Below, piece by piece: positions 44,210 through 54,606 of a stretch of 64,000 nucleotides of DNA. The notes below the pieces were generated by a model, which did not search any database, was not told where the DNA came from, and saw nothing but the letters and a program-made list of their open reading frames with translations. The first letter of the stretch is position 1, and each line of letters starts with the position of its first letter. The stretch lies in NCBI RefSeq assembly GCF_007830455.1, contig NZ_VLLB01000006.1:186001-250000 (forward strand), read 5' to 3'. A program made the position numbers and the translations under genes. This stretch comes from Pseudoduganella lurida (GTDB lineage Bacteria > Pseudomonadota > Gammaproteobacteria > Burkholderiales > Burkholderiaceae_D).

Positions 44210-46513
44210 ATGCAGAACCTCCTCCACAATCTCAATCCCGAACAACTCGCCGCCGTCACCCTGCCCCCGCAAAATGCGCTGATCCTGGCCGGCGCGGGAT
44301 CGGGCAAGACGCGCGTGCTGACGACCCGGATCGCCTGGCTGATCCAGACCGGGCAGGTGTCGCCGGCCGGCATCCTGGCCGTGACGTTCACCAACAAGGC
44401 GGCCAAGGAAATGCTGGCGCGCCTGTCGGGCATGATGCCGATTAACACGCGCGGCATGTGGGTGGGTACCTTCCACGGCCTGTGCAACCGGCTGCTGCGC
44501 ACCCATTACCGCGACGCGGCGCTGCCGCAGTCGTTCCAGATCCTCGACACGCAGGACCAGCTGTCGATGATCAAGCGCCTGCTGAAGGCCAACAACATCG
44601 ACGACGAGAAGTTCCCGCCGAAGACGCTGATGTACTTCATCAACAACAACAAGGACCAGGGCCTGCGCGCCAGCGCCGTGGAGGCGTACGATGCCGTCGA
44701 GCGCAAGATGGTCGAGCTGTACCAGCTGTACGACGACCAGTGCCAGCGCGAAGGCGTGGTCGATTTCGCCGAGCTGCTGCTGCGCACCTACGAGCTGCTG
44801 GCGCGCAACCAGCCGCTGCGCGAGCACTACCAGCAGCGCTTCCGCCACATCCTCGTCGACGAGTTCCAGGACACGAACAACCTGCAATACGCCTGGCTGA
44901 AGCAGATCGCCGGCCATGGCACGGGCCGCGGCGGCGCGCTGTTCGCGGTGGGCGACGATGACCAGAGCATCTACGCGTTCCGCGGTGCGAACGTGGGCAA
45001 TATGTCCTCGTTCGAATCCGAGTTCCAGGTGAAGAACCTGATCAAGCTGGAACAGAACTACCGCTCGCACGGCCACATCCTGGATGCGGCCAACGTGCTG
45101 ATCGCCAACAACAGCCGCCGCCTGGGCAAGAACCTGCGCACGGATGCGGGCCATGGCGAACAGGTGCGCGTCTACGAAGCCTCGTCCGACCTGCAGGAAG
45201 CGCAGTGGATCGTGGACGAGGCCAAGAACCTGGTGAGCGAAGGGTCGCGGCGCAGCGAGATCGCGGTGCTGTACCGCTCGAATGCGCAATCGCGCGTGAT
45301 CGAGCATGCGCTGTTCTCGGCCGGACTGCCGTACACCGTGTACGGCGGCCTGCGCTACTTCCAGCGCGCGGAGGTGAAGCATGCCATCGCCTACCTGCAG
45401 CTGATGGACAACCCGCACAACGATTCGGCCTTCCTGCGCGTGGTGAACTTCCCCACCCGCGGCATCGGTGCGCGCACGCTGGAGCAGTTGCAGAACGCCG
45501 CCGAAACCTACGGCATCTCGATGTATGCGGCCGTGCCCTACATGGTGGGCAAGGCCGGATCGTCGCTCAGCGCGTTCGTCAAGCTGATCGAGGGCGTGCG
45601 CTTCGAGACGCAGCAGATGGCGCTGCCGGAACTGGTGCGCATCACGCTGGAATCGTCCGGCCTGCTGCAGCACTACGCCAACGAGAAGGAAGGCGCCGAC
45701 CGGGTGGAGAACCTGGAGCAGATGGTGAGTGCCGCCACGCAGTTCGTCGGCGAAGAGGGTTATGGCCAGGGCGCCCCGGCGCACCTGGGACCGCCATCCG
45801 AAGCGCAGGCCGGTGCCGCGATCATCAATGCCGATGGCGTCGAGATCCTGGATGCCGATGCGCCCATGGCCACCGTGATGTCGCCATTGTCGGCGTTCCT
45901 GTCGCACGCCTCGCTGGAAGCGGGCGACAACCAGGCGCAGGCCGGCCAGGATGCGATGCAGCTGATGACGGTGCACTCGGCGAAGGGCCTGGAATTCGAC
46001 AACGTGTTCATCACGGGCCTGGAAGAAGGCCTGTTCCCGCACGAGAGCAGCTCGAAGGAAGACGGTGGCGTGGAGGAAGAACGGCGCCTGATGTACGTGG
46101 CGATCACGCGGGCCCGCAAGCGCCTGTACATGTGCTTCTGCCAGACCCGCATGCTGCACGGCCAGACGCGCTACAACATGAAGTCGCGCTTCTTCGACGA
46201 GCTGCCGGAAGAGTCCCTGAAGTGGCTGTCGCCGCGCGTGCAGTCGCACTGGTTCGCCAACAAGAAGGCCACGTGGGAAGACGCGAAGCTCACCGGCGGC
46301 AGCGATAACGCGGTGGCCCAGCGCATGGCGGAAAAAGCCGGCACGGCCGGCTGGCGCATCGGCGAATCCGTGGTCCACGGCAAGTTCGGCGAAGGCGTGA
46401 TCGTCAACATCGAAGGCAGCGGCGCCAACTGCCGCGCGCAGATCAATTTCGGCAGCGCCGGGATGAAGGTGCTGGACCTGTCGATTGCCAAGCTGGAGCG
46501 GCTGGGCCGGTAA
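44210..46513 (+). CDS. uvrD: UvrD/Rep-type ATP-dependent DNA helicase
   Basis: 767-residue superfamily 1A 3'-5' helicase used in mismatch and excision repair. Motifs: Q motif LNPEQLAAV, Walker A ILAGAGSGKTRVL (motif I), AVTFTNKAAKEM (Ia), LVDEFQDTNNLQYAWL (II), AVGDDDQSIYAFRGA (III), LEQNYRSHGHIL (IV), MTVHSAKGLEFDNVFITGLE (V) and LMYVAITRARKRLYMCF (VI). The C-terminus ends with a UvrD Tudor-like region (GESVVHGKFGEGVIVNIEG). Single gene, ending next to palindrome copy 2. Confidence 0.95.
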   Translation: MQNLLHNLNPEQLAAVTLPPQNALILAGAGSGKTRVLTTRIAWLIQTGQVSPAGILAVTFTNKAAKEMLARLSGMMPINTRGMWVGTFHGLCNRLLRTHYRDAALPQSFQILDTQDQLSMIKRLLKANNIDDEKFPPKTLMYFINNNKDQGLRASAVEAYDAVERKMVELYQLYDDQCQREGVVDFAELLLRTYELLARNQPLREHYQQRFRHILVDEFQDTNNLQYAWLKQIAGHGTGRGGALFAVGDDDQSIYAFRGANVGNMSSFESEFQVKNLIKLEQNYRSHGHILDAANVLIANNSRRLGKNLRTDAGHGEQVRVYEASSDLQEAQWIVDEAKNLVSEGSRRSEIAVLYRSNAQSRVIEHALFSAGLPYTVYGGLRYFQRAEVKHAIAYLQLMDNPHNDSAFLRVVNFPTRGIGARTLEQLQNAAETYGISMYAAVPYMVGKAGSSLSAFVKLIEGVRFETQQMALPELVRITLESSGLLQHYANEKEGADRVENLEQMVSAATQFVGEEGYGQGAPAHLGPPSEAQAGAAIINADGVEILDADAPMATVMSPLSAFLSHASLEAGDNQAQAGQDAMQLMTVHSAKGLEFDNVFITGLEEGLFPHESSSKEDGGVEEERRLMYVAITRARKRLYMCFCQTRMLHGQTRYNMKSRFFDELPEESLKWLSPRVQSHWFANKKATWEDAKLTGGSDNAVAQRMAEKAGTAGWRIGESVVHGKFGEGVIVNIEGSGANCRAQINFGSAGMKVLDLSIAKLERLGR

Positions 46514-46518
46514 CGACT

Positions 46519-46559
46519 GTTGCCTGAAAAATGGGGACAGACCCCATTTTTCAGGCAAC
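46519..46559. repeat. 41-bp perfect palindrome, copy 2
   Basis: Same 18-bp arms as at 36858-36898, loop ACAGA (the complement of TCTGT), so inserted in the opposite orientation. It lies between the convergent uvrD and adhC genes, six bases from both. Confidence 0.9.
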
Positions 46560-46564
46560 TATTT

Positions 46565-47671
<1,107 letters not shown>

Positions 47672-47733
47672 CGTTGCTTCCCCGCTATTTAACAAACCGC
47701 CATGATAGCAAACGATGCCAAGAGACGCCGGGG

Positions 47734-48138
47734 TCAGCGCTGGACGTGCACGTCCAGGTCCATCAGGCGGCAGACCGACTGCCACAGCTGGCGCGGCGAC
47801 GTCCACGGCTTCGGCAGGTAGGCATGGGCCTGGTGATGCAGGCTGGGCTGGCGTGCCGAGTACAGCAGTACCGGCGTGTCGCAGCCGCGCGCGCGGAAGC
47901 TGTCCACCAGTTCCTGCCCGTCGCCATCGGGCAGGTCCGAATCGACGATCATCAGGTCGAACGCTTCATTGTCCAGGCGGGCGGCGGCGGCCAGCATCGA
48001 ATCGACGCGGCTGACGCGGATTTCCGGCACCAGCAGCGTGGCGAGGATCAGGGCGGTGGTGTCGTCGGCATCCACGTGCAGGACGTGGGGTGCGGGGGCC
48101 AGGGGTGTGCTTGCCGCGAGGGCGTCGGTCATGTCCAT
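47734..48138 (-). CDS. Single-domain response regulator
   Basis: 134-residue receiver domain without an output domain. Acidic residues are in HVLHVDADDTT, the phospho-acceptor is Asp66 in LMIVDSDLPDGDG and the conserved Lys is Lys110 in YLPKPW. The conserved Thr/Ser is Ser in LLYSAR. The ATG at 48138 was chosen because the residues upstream lack receiver features. No histidine kinase is adjacent. It lies downstream of an ANTAR regulator, but a 230-base gap argues for separate transcription. Confidence 0.82.
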   Translation of the reverse strand: MDMTDALAASTPLAPAPHVLHVDADDTTALILATLLVPEIRVSRVDSMLAAAARLDNEAFDLMIVDSDLPDGDGQELVDSFRARGCDTPVLLYSARQPSLHHQAHAYLPKPWTSPRQLWQSVCRLMDLDVHVQR

Positions 48139-48368
48139 CGTGAACTCCGTGTTCCGTAAGTGCAGAACCAGGATCCATGCGCCGCAGGAGCTGCGGGGTC
48201 GGTTGGGTATCCGGAAATGCGTACGGCGGAGCTGGGCCGATGAAGTAGGTGGCACGGCCGCGGTGGTGGGGCAGCCGTAACACAGAAAGAGGTGCAGCGG
48301 ACGGAACCAGGCGGTCCCGTCCGGCAAGTGTAACCTGTTGCGATTGATTAAGAAACGCTTTTTGCCGA

Positions 48369-48998
48369 CTATTTTTTGAGCCGTGCGTTAAAAGCCGCAT
48401 GCAGGCTGTTCAACGTTTCCTCGGCGGCAAGCAGCTGGTCCGCCACCTCGTTGACCTTGCGGCGGCTCGAGCGGGCGTGGTCGCGCAGCACCTCGAAGGC
48501 CGTGTTGCGGTCCGTCTGGTATTTGCACATCAGCAGGCCCACGGCCAGGCTCGTTTCGCGGCCGGCGGCCAGCGCCGCGTTCAGGTTCAGCTCGGTGCGG
48601 CGCAGCTGGCGGATATCGTCCGCCCGCGCCAGGCCCGCTTCGAAAGCCGGCATCAGCTGCTTTTCGTCCACCGGCTTGACGAGGAAACCGACGGCGCCAT
48701 AGGCAGCGGCCTGCTTGCCGGCATCCGCATCGCCCCGGCCCGACAGGAACATGAACGGTACCGACGTCTCGCGGTTCAGCTGCTTGGCCAGCTCCAGGCC
48801 GGACATGCCGGGCATGTGGATGTCCAGCAGCGCCAGGTCCGGCTCGCGCTCGGCCACCAGTTTCAGGGCGTGGTCGGCGGAGTGCGCCTGCACCGTGTCG
48901 TAGCCTGAACTACGCAGGATCACGCTCAGGAACTCGGCCAGCAGCTGGTCGTCATCGACGATCAGGATGAGGCGCTTGGTGACGGCTTGTGGGCTCAT
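48369..48998 (-). CDS. ANTAR-domain response regulator
   Basis: 209-residue antiterminator-type regulator. Receiver domain residues 8-125: IVDDDQLL, phospho-acceptor Asp59 in LLDIHMPGMSGLEL, FLSGRG and FLVKPVDEKQL. The RNA-binding ANTAR domain follows (about 140-205) with SLAVGLLMCKYQTDRNTAFE and LRDHARSSRRKVNEVADQLL. Such proteins bind twin hairpins in nascent mRNA to prevent termination. Neither its kinase nor its RNA target can be named from this window. Confidence 0.9.
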   Translation of the reverse strand: MSPQAVTKRLILIVDDDQLLAEFLSVILRSSGYDTVQAHSADHALKLVAEREPDLALLDIHMPGMSGLELAKQLNRETSVPFMFLSGRGDADAGKQAAAYGAVGFLVKPVDEKQLMPAFEAGLARADDIRQLRRTELNLNAALAAGRETSLAVGLLMCKYQTDRNTAFEVLRDHARSSRRKVNEVADQLLAAEETLNSLHAAFNARLKK

Positions 48999-49027
48999 GT
49001 CGGTCGGGGCTCGTTAATCTTGAATCG

Positions 49028-49055
49028 ATTATACGGTCCTTTAACATAACGGCAA
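49028..49055 (-). promoter_or_regulatory. Predicted promoter of the ANTAR regulator gene
   Basis: Minus-strand TTGCCG (49050-49055) and a perfect TATAAT (49028-49033), spacer 16, about 30 bases before the start at 48998. Confidence 0.65.
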
Positions 49056-49098
49056 AAGCCGAATTTGGCGCACAGCCCGGCAGTCCCGTAACTACCGG

Positions 49099-49719
49099 TC
49101 ACTTCGACAGGGCGACAAACGCACGCACCGCGGCCCTCGTGTCGGCGGCCTGGTAGACACTGCTGATGGCCGCCACCATGTTCGCGCCACGCGCCACCAG
49201 CGGCGCGGCATTCTCCGGCGTCATGCCGCCGATGACGACGGCCGGCAGGTGCACGCCGGCCGTGCGCGCCTCATCGAGTATGGATGGCGACGTGGTGACT
49301 TCATAACGCTTCACGCGCGACGGATAAAAGCCCCCGAACGCGACGTAGCTGGCCCCTGCCGCCTGGGCCGCCATGGCAAGCGCCACGTCGCCGTAGCACG
49401 AGGCACCAACGATCGCCGCCGGCCCGAGTGTGCGGCGCACCGCCGCCACGGCCAGATCCGTGCCGCCCACGTGTACGCCATCGGCGCCGATCTCCCGCGC
49501 CAGTTCCACGTAATCGTTGACGATGAACGGCACGCCGTGACGGCGGCACAGCGCCAGCAGCGCGGTGGCCTGGACGCGGCGCTGCGCATCGTCCGCAGTC
49601 TTGTGGCGGTACTGCAGCAGCGCGATGCCGCCCACCGCCGCGGCCAGTGCTTCGTCCGTTTTCGCCAGCAGCGCTTCGGTGTCGTCCCAGTCGGGCGTGA
49701 CGAGATACAGTCCCTGCAT
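49099..49719 (-). CDS. thiE: Thiamine phosphate synthase
   Basis: 206-residue TIM barrel that joins the pyrimidine and thiazole halves of thiamine. Substrate-binding segments: IALLQYRHKTADDAQR, FIVNDYVELAREIGADGVHV and VGASCYGD. Note VGGTDL where many ThiE have GQxDL. The ATG at 49719 begins MQGLYLVTPDWDDTEAL. Last gene of the thiCSGDE operon, 20 bases after thiD. Confidence 0.94.
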   Translation of the reverse strand: MQGLYLVTPDWDDTEALLAKTDEALAAAVGGIALLQYRHKTADDAQRRVQATALLALCRRHGVPFIVNDYVELAREIGADGVHVGGTDLAVAAVRRTLGPAAIVGASCYGDVALAMAAQAAGASYVAFGGFYPSRVKRYEVTTSPSILDEARTAGVHLPAVVIGGMTPENAAPLVARGANMVAAISSVYQAADTRAAVRAFVALSK

Positions 49720-49739
49720 GATGCTTCCCTTCTGCCGCG

Positions 49740-50513
49740 CTAGCGCAGCGGTATGCGCTGGCCGGGCGCGATGACGAACGCCGCGGCCAGCGTTTGGTGG
49801 GTGTAGGCCTGCGCGCGGGCGAGTGCTTCCTCCATGCCGCAGCCCCGGGCCAGCAGCGCGGCGATGGCGGCGGCCAGCGTGCAGCCGCTGCCGTGGAACT
49901 CGCCCGGCAGGCGTGGCCAGGTCCAGTCCCGCCCTCCTTCCGGGCCGTACCAGCGGTTGACGACCGTGTCGCCTTCGCCATGACCGCCGGTGACCAGCAG
50001 GTGCTTGCAGCCGGGTCCACCTGATCCGCTCAGTGCCGCCGCTTCCTGCCCGGCGGCCGCCATGAGCGCCGCCGCTTCCGGGCCGTTGGGCGTGAGGACC
50101 GTTGCCAGCGGCAGCAACGGGGCCAGTGCCGCCACCGCATCGCCGCGCGTGAGCGTGTCGCCATGGCCGCTGGCCAGCACCGGGTCGAGTACCACCGGCA
50201 GTGCGGGATCGCCGGATCGCAGCGCCTCGATGACCGCGGCGATGGCGCGGGCGTTGTCCGCGCTGCCGGGAATGCCGATCTTCACGGCACCGATGCGGCA
50301 GGCGGCAGTGATGGCCCGGGCCTGCCGCGTCACGACATCCGGCGCCACCGGCAGCACCTCGTGGACGCGGTTGTTGTCCTGCACCGTCAGCGCCGTGACG
50401 ACGGGCAGCGCGTGCGCGCCGAGTGCACCGATCGCCTGCACGTCCGCCGTGATGCCGGCGCCGCCGGAGGGGTCCATGCCGGCGCAGACCAGCACGCACG
50501 GCCTCTCGCTCAT
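49740..50513 (-). CDS. thiD: Hydroxymethylpyrimidine (phosphate) kinase
   Basis: 257-residue ribokinase-fold enzyme that makes HMP diphosphate. N-terminal [20 protein letters not shown] binds [23 protein letters not shown] and [15 protein letters not shown] follow, and the C-terminal anion hole is [20 protein letters not shown] with the catalytic Cys/Gly-rich loop. The start overlaps the thiG stop (ATGA), coupling the two. Confidence 0.94.
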   Translation of the reverse strand: MSERPCVLVCAGMDPSGGAGITADVQAIGALGAHALPVVTALTVQDNNRVHEVLPVAPDVVTRQARAITAACRIGAVKIGIPGSADNARAIAAVIEALRSGDPALPVVLDPVLASGHGDTLTRGDAVAALAPLLPLATVLTPNGPEAAALMAAAGQEAAALSGSGGPGCKHLLVTGGHGEGDTVVNRWYGPEGGRDWTWPRLPGEFHGSGCTLAAAIAALLARGCGMEEALARAQAYTHQTLAAAFVIAPGQRIPLR

Positions 50514-51301
50514 GCGAGCCGGCCCGCCATGGGCGACGATGGCGACGCGGCGAACCTGCGCGGCATGCGGCCCGCCAGATACGCCTCGCGGCCCGCCTCC
50601 ACCGCCAGCCGCATCGCGCGCGCCATGCGCACCGGGTCGCGCGCGCCGGCGATCGCCGTGTTCATCAGCACGCCGTCGCAGCCCAGCTCCATGGCGATGG
50701 CCGCGTCGGACGCGGTGCCCACGCCGGCATCGACGAGCACCGGCACATTGGTCCCCTCGATGATGAGCGACAGGTTCCACGGATTGAGGATGCCCATGCC
50801 CGAGCCGATCAGGGACGCCAGCGGCATCACGGCCACGCAGCCGATGTCCTCCAGCATGCGCGCCTGGATCGGATCGTCGCTGCAGTAGACCATCACGTCG
50901 AAGCCGTCCTTCACCAGCTCGCGCGCAGCCACCAGCGTTTCCGGCATGTTGGGGAACAGCGTCTTCTCGTCGCCCAGCACTTCCAGTTTCACGAGCTTGT
51001 GGCCATTCAGGAGTTCGCGCGCCAGCTGCAGGGTGTAGACGGCATCCTTCGCCGTGTAGCAGCCGGCCGTATTGGGCAGGATGGTGAATTCCGAAGGCGG
51101 CACCACGTCCAGCAGGTTCGGCGCGTGCGGGTCCTGGCCGATGTTCACGCGGCGGATCGCCACCGTGATGATGCTGGCACCGGCCGCCAGCGTGGCCGCG
51201 CGGGTCTGTTCCAGGTCGCGGTACTTGCCGCTGCCCACCAGCAGCCGCGAGGGGTATTGCTTGCCTGCGATGGTCAGCAGGTCGTCGTCATTGCCAGTCA
51301 T
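50510..51301 (-). CDS. thiG: Thiazole synthase ThiG
   Basis: 263-residue enzyme that condenses deoxyxylulose 5-phosphate, dehydroglycine and ThiS-thiocarboxylate into the thiazole phosphate. [20 protein letters not shown] is the N-terminal signature; the Schiff-base Lys is probably in [33 protein letters not shown] and [20 protein letters not shown] bind phosphate. Dxs, at 29946, supplies its substrate. The ATG at 51301 with GGAG upstream is used rather than a longer in-frame start. Confidence 0.96.
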   Translation of the reverse strand: MTGNDDDLLTIAGKQYPSRLLVGSGKYRDLEQTRAATLAAGASIITVAIRRVNIGQDPHAPNLLDVVPPSEFTILPNTAGCYTAKDAVYTLQLARELLNGHKLVKLEVLGDEKTLFPNMPETLVAARELVKDGFDVMVYCSDDPIQARMLEDIGCVAVMPLASLIGSGMGILNPWNLSLIIEGTNVPVLVDAGVGTASDAAIAMELGCDGVLMNTAIAGARDPVRMARAMRLAVEAGREAYLAGRMPRRFAASPSSPMAGRLA

Positions 51302-51329
51302 TGTGTTCTCCTTGTTGTTCGCTGCAGCC

Positions 51330-51530
51330 TTAGCCGCCACCGATGGCGCGCACGATGTCCACGCGGTCCTGCGCCTGCAGCACTACCTCCGGCCAGCGTT
51401 GGCGCGGCACCACACCGCGGTTCACCGCCAGCGCCAGCGCCTGCCCATCCAGTTGTAACGCCGCCACAAGCTGCGCCAACGTCTGCCCCGCCGGCAACAC
51501 CCGCGGCGCGCCATTCACCACGATCTCCAT
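51330..51530 (-). CDS. thiS: Sulfur carrier protein ThiS
   Basis: 66-residue ubiquitin-like sulfur carrier. It begins [15 protein letters not shown] and ends with the required Gly-Gly ([10 protein letters not shown]), with one extra Gly. The terminal glycine is adenylated and thiocarboxylated, then passes sulfur to ThiG. It lies 28 bases upstream of thiG. Two palindromes separate it from thiC, where many relatives carry thiO. Confidence 0.92.
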   Translation of the reverse strand: MEIVVNGAPRVLPAGQTLAQLVAALQLDGQALALAVNRGVVPRQRWPEVVLQAQDRVDIVRAIGGG

Positions 51531-51548
51531 TCTTGCGCCCTCAAAAAG

Positions 51549-51585
51549 TTTCCAAAAAACGGGGACTGTCCCCTTTTTTTGGAAA
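51549..51585. repeat. Palindrome between thiC and thiS, copy 1
   Basis: TTTCCAAAAAA and TTTTTTGGAAA surround a GGGGAC-T-GTCCCC core; one mismatch in the arms. On the minus strand it forms a hairpin with A/T tracts, so it may reduce read-through from thiC. Confidence 0.75.
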
Positions 51586-51587
51586 TA

Positions 51588-51624
51588 TTTCCTGAAAAGG
51601 GGGACAGTCCCCGATTTCAGGAAA
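51588..51624. repeat. Palindrome between thiC and thiS, copy 2
   Basis: TTTCCTGAAA and TTTCAGGAAA surround GGGGAC-A-GTCCCC. It ends four bases before the thiC stop and is three bases from copy 1, with the core in opposite orientation. Confidence 0.75.
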
Positions 51625-51628
51625 TGTT

Positions 51629-53686
<2,058 letters not shown>

Positions 53687-53807
53687 TTTGCTGCATGGTG
53701 GTCACGCAGCGCCGTCATTATATGCCGGAACCGTGCCGATGTTGCAAGCTTTGGCGTCTTATAATCCAGCGCATGAATCTCATCCGCGCAGGATCGAAAG
53801 GACGACG

Positions 53808-54506
53808 ATGGTGAAAGGCCTGGCCGCCGCGGCGGCAATCTTGATGACCGCGATGGCAGTTGGCACGATGACGGCGCCACTGGCCCATGCGGCACCGGCC
53901 GGCGACGGCGCCAGCCCCCGTACGGCCACCCCGGACGAGCAGTCCTCGTTCTTCGACTGGTACAACGCCACGCACCAGCAGACCACCAGCCTGCTGCGCC
54001 CGCAGTTCACGGTCAAAAAAGAAGGGGGCCGCAAGGGCAAGCGCCTCGTGACGGCCATCGTCGACGGTCCCGCGGTGCGCGCCGTGCTGCCGCTGTGCCG
54101 CCAGCCGCGCACCCTGTTCGACCTGGATCCCCGTGCGCCGAAGGCCGCGCGCTGGACCGAGCGCACGCCGGCGCAGACGCTGGTGTGGATCGAGCACCAG
54201 CGCCAGTGCGGCGCACAGCCCGACACTCCGATCCTGCTGCACGCGCCCCTGGCCGAGATGGACATGCTGATGCTGCTGCAGCAGCACCCGACGGTGCTCG
54301 GCAATGCGCGCCTGCTGATGGCGGGGAACTCGGCCTGCGCGCCATCGCGCTCGCGCGGCTACCGCCTCACGGGACTGGACCGCGCCAAGGACGGCCTGCC
54401 GGTCCTCGTGTTCGAGAACGATATCGCCGGCGAGGCGCGGGTCTCCGTGCGGCGCTCGCGCAATGAATTGCAGCCTTGGGCCGTGGTGTGCGCGCCGCCG
54501 CGCTGA
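53808..54506 (+). CDS. Uncharacterised exported protein
   Basis: Function not recognised. 232 residues, with a signal peptide (MVKGLAAAAAILMTAMAVGT) cleaved probably after AHA near residue 31, then a charged mature domain. Cysteines near CRQPRTLF, RQCGAQP, NSACAPSRS and the C-terminal AVVCAPPR could form two disulfides. The ATG at 53808 follows AGGA by six bases. A TATAAT at 53760-53765 is a possible -10. Between the thi riboswitch and valS. Confidence 0.72.
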   Translation: MVKGLAAAAAILMTAMAVGTMTAPLAHAAPAGDGASPRTATPDEQSSFFDWYNATHQQTTSLLRPQFTVKKEGGRKGKRLVTAIVDGPAVRAVLPLCRQPRTLFDLDPRAPKAARWTERTPAQTLVWIEHQRQCGAQPDTPILLHAPLAEMDMLMLLQQHPTVLGNARLLMAGNSACAPSRSRGYRLTGLDRAKDGLPVLVFENDIAGEARVSVRRSRNELQPWAVVCAPPR

Positions 54507-54547
54507 CCTTGCCGGGACAGGATTCCAATGTGATGGGGAGATGGCCT

Positions 54548-54574
54548 CCCTCCCTTGTCTCCCTCCCTTATAAT
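54548..54574 (-). promoter_or_regulatory. G-quadruplex motif and -10 element upstream of valS
   Basis: On the minus (template) strand four GGG runs with loops of 1, 6 and 1 bases lie at 54548-54567, just upstream of a plus-strand TATAAT at 54569-54574. The 12-bp unit TCTCCCTCCCTT is tandemly repeated. No good -35 is seen. Confidence 0.5.
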
Positions 54575-54606
54575 GGTCGTTTTCGCCAAAATCACACATC
54601 CGGATC

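Noticed and set aside
43178-46558. 1126-codon open reading on the minus strand opposite uvrD and thrB
   Set aside because: It is the complement of well-supported genes, is rich in Arg/His/Gln/Ala from GC-rich third positions, and shows no domain or ribosome-binding site.
53742-53765. TTGCAA plus TATAAT as a promoter upstream of the exported protein at 53808
   Set aside because: The spacer is only 12 bases, too short; only the TATAAT may be functional.
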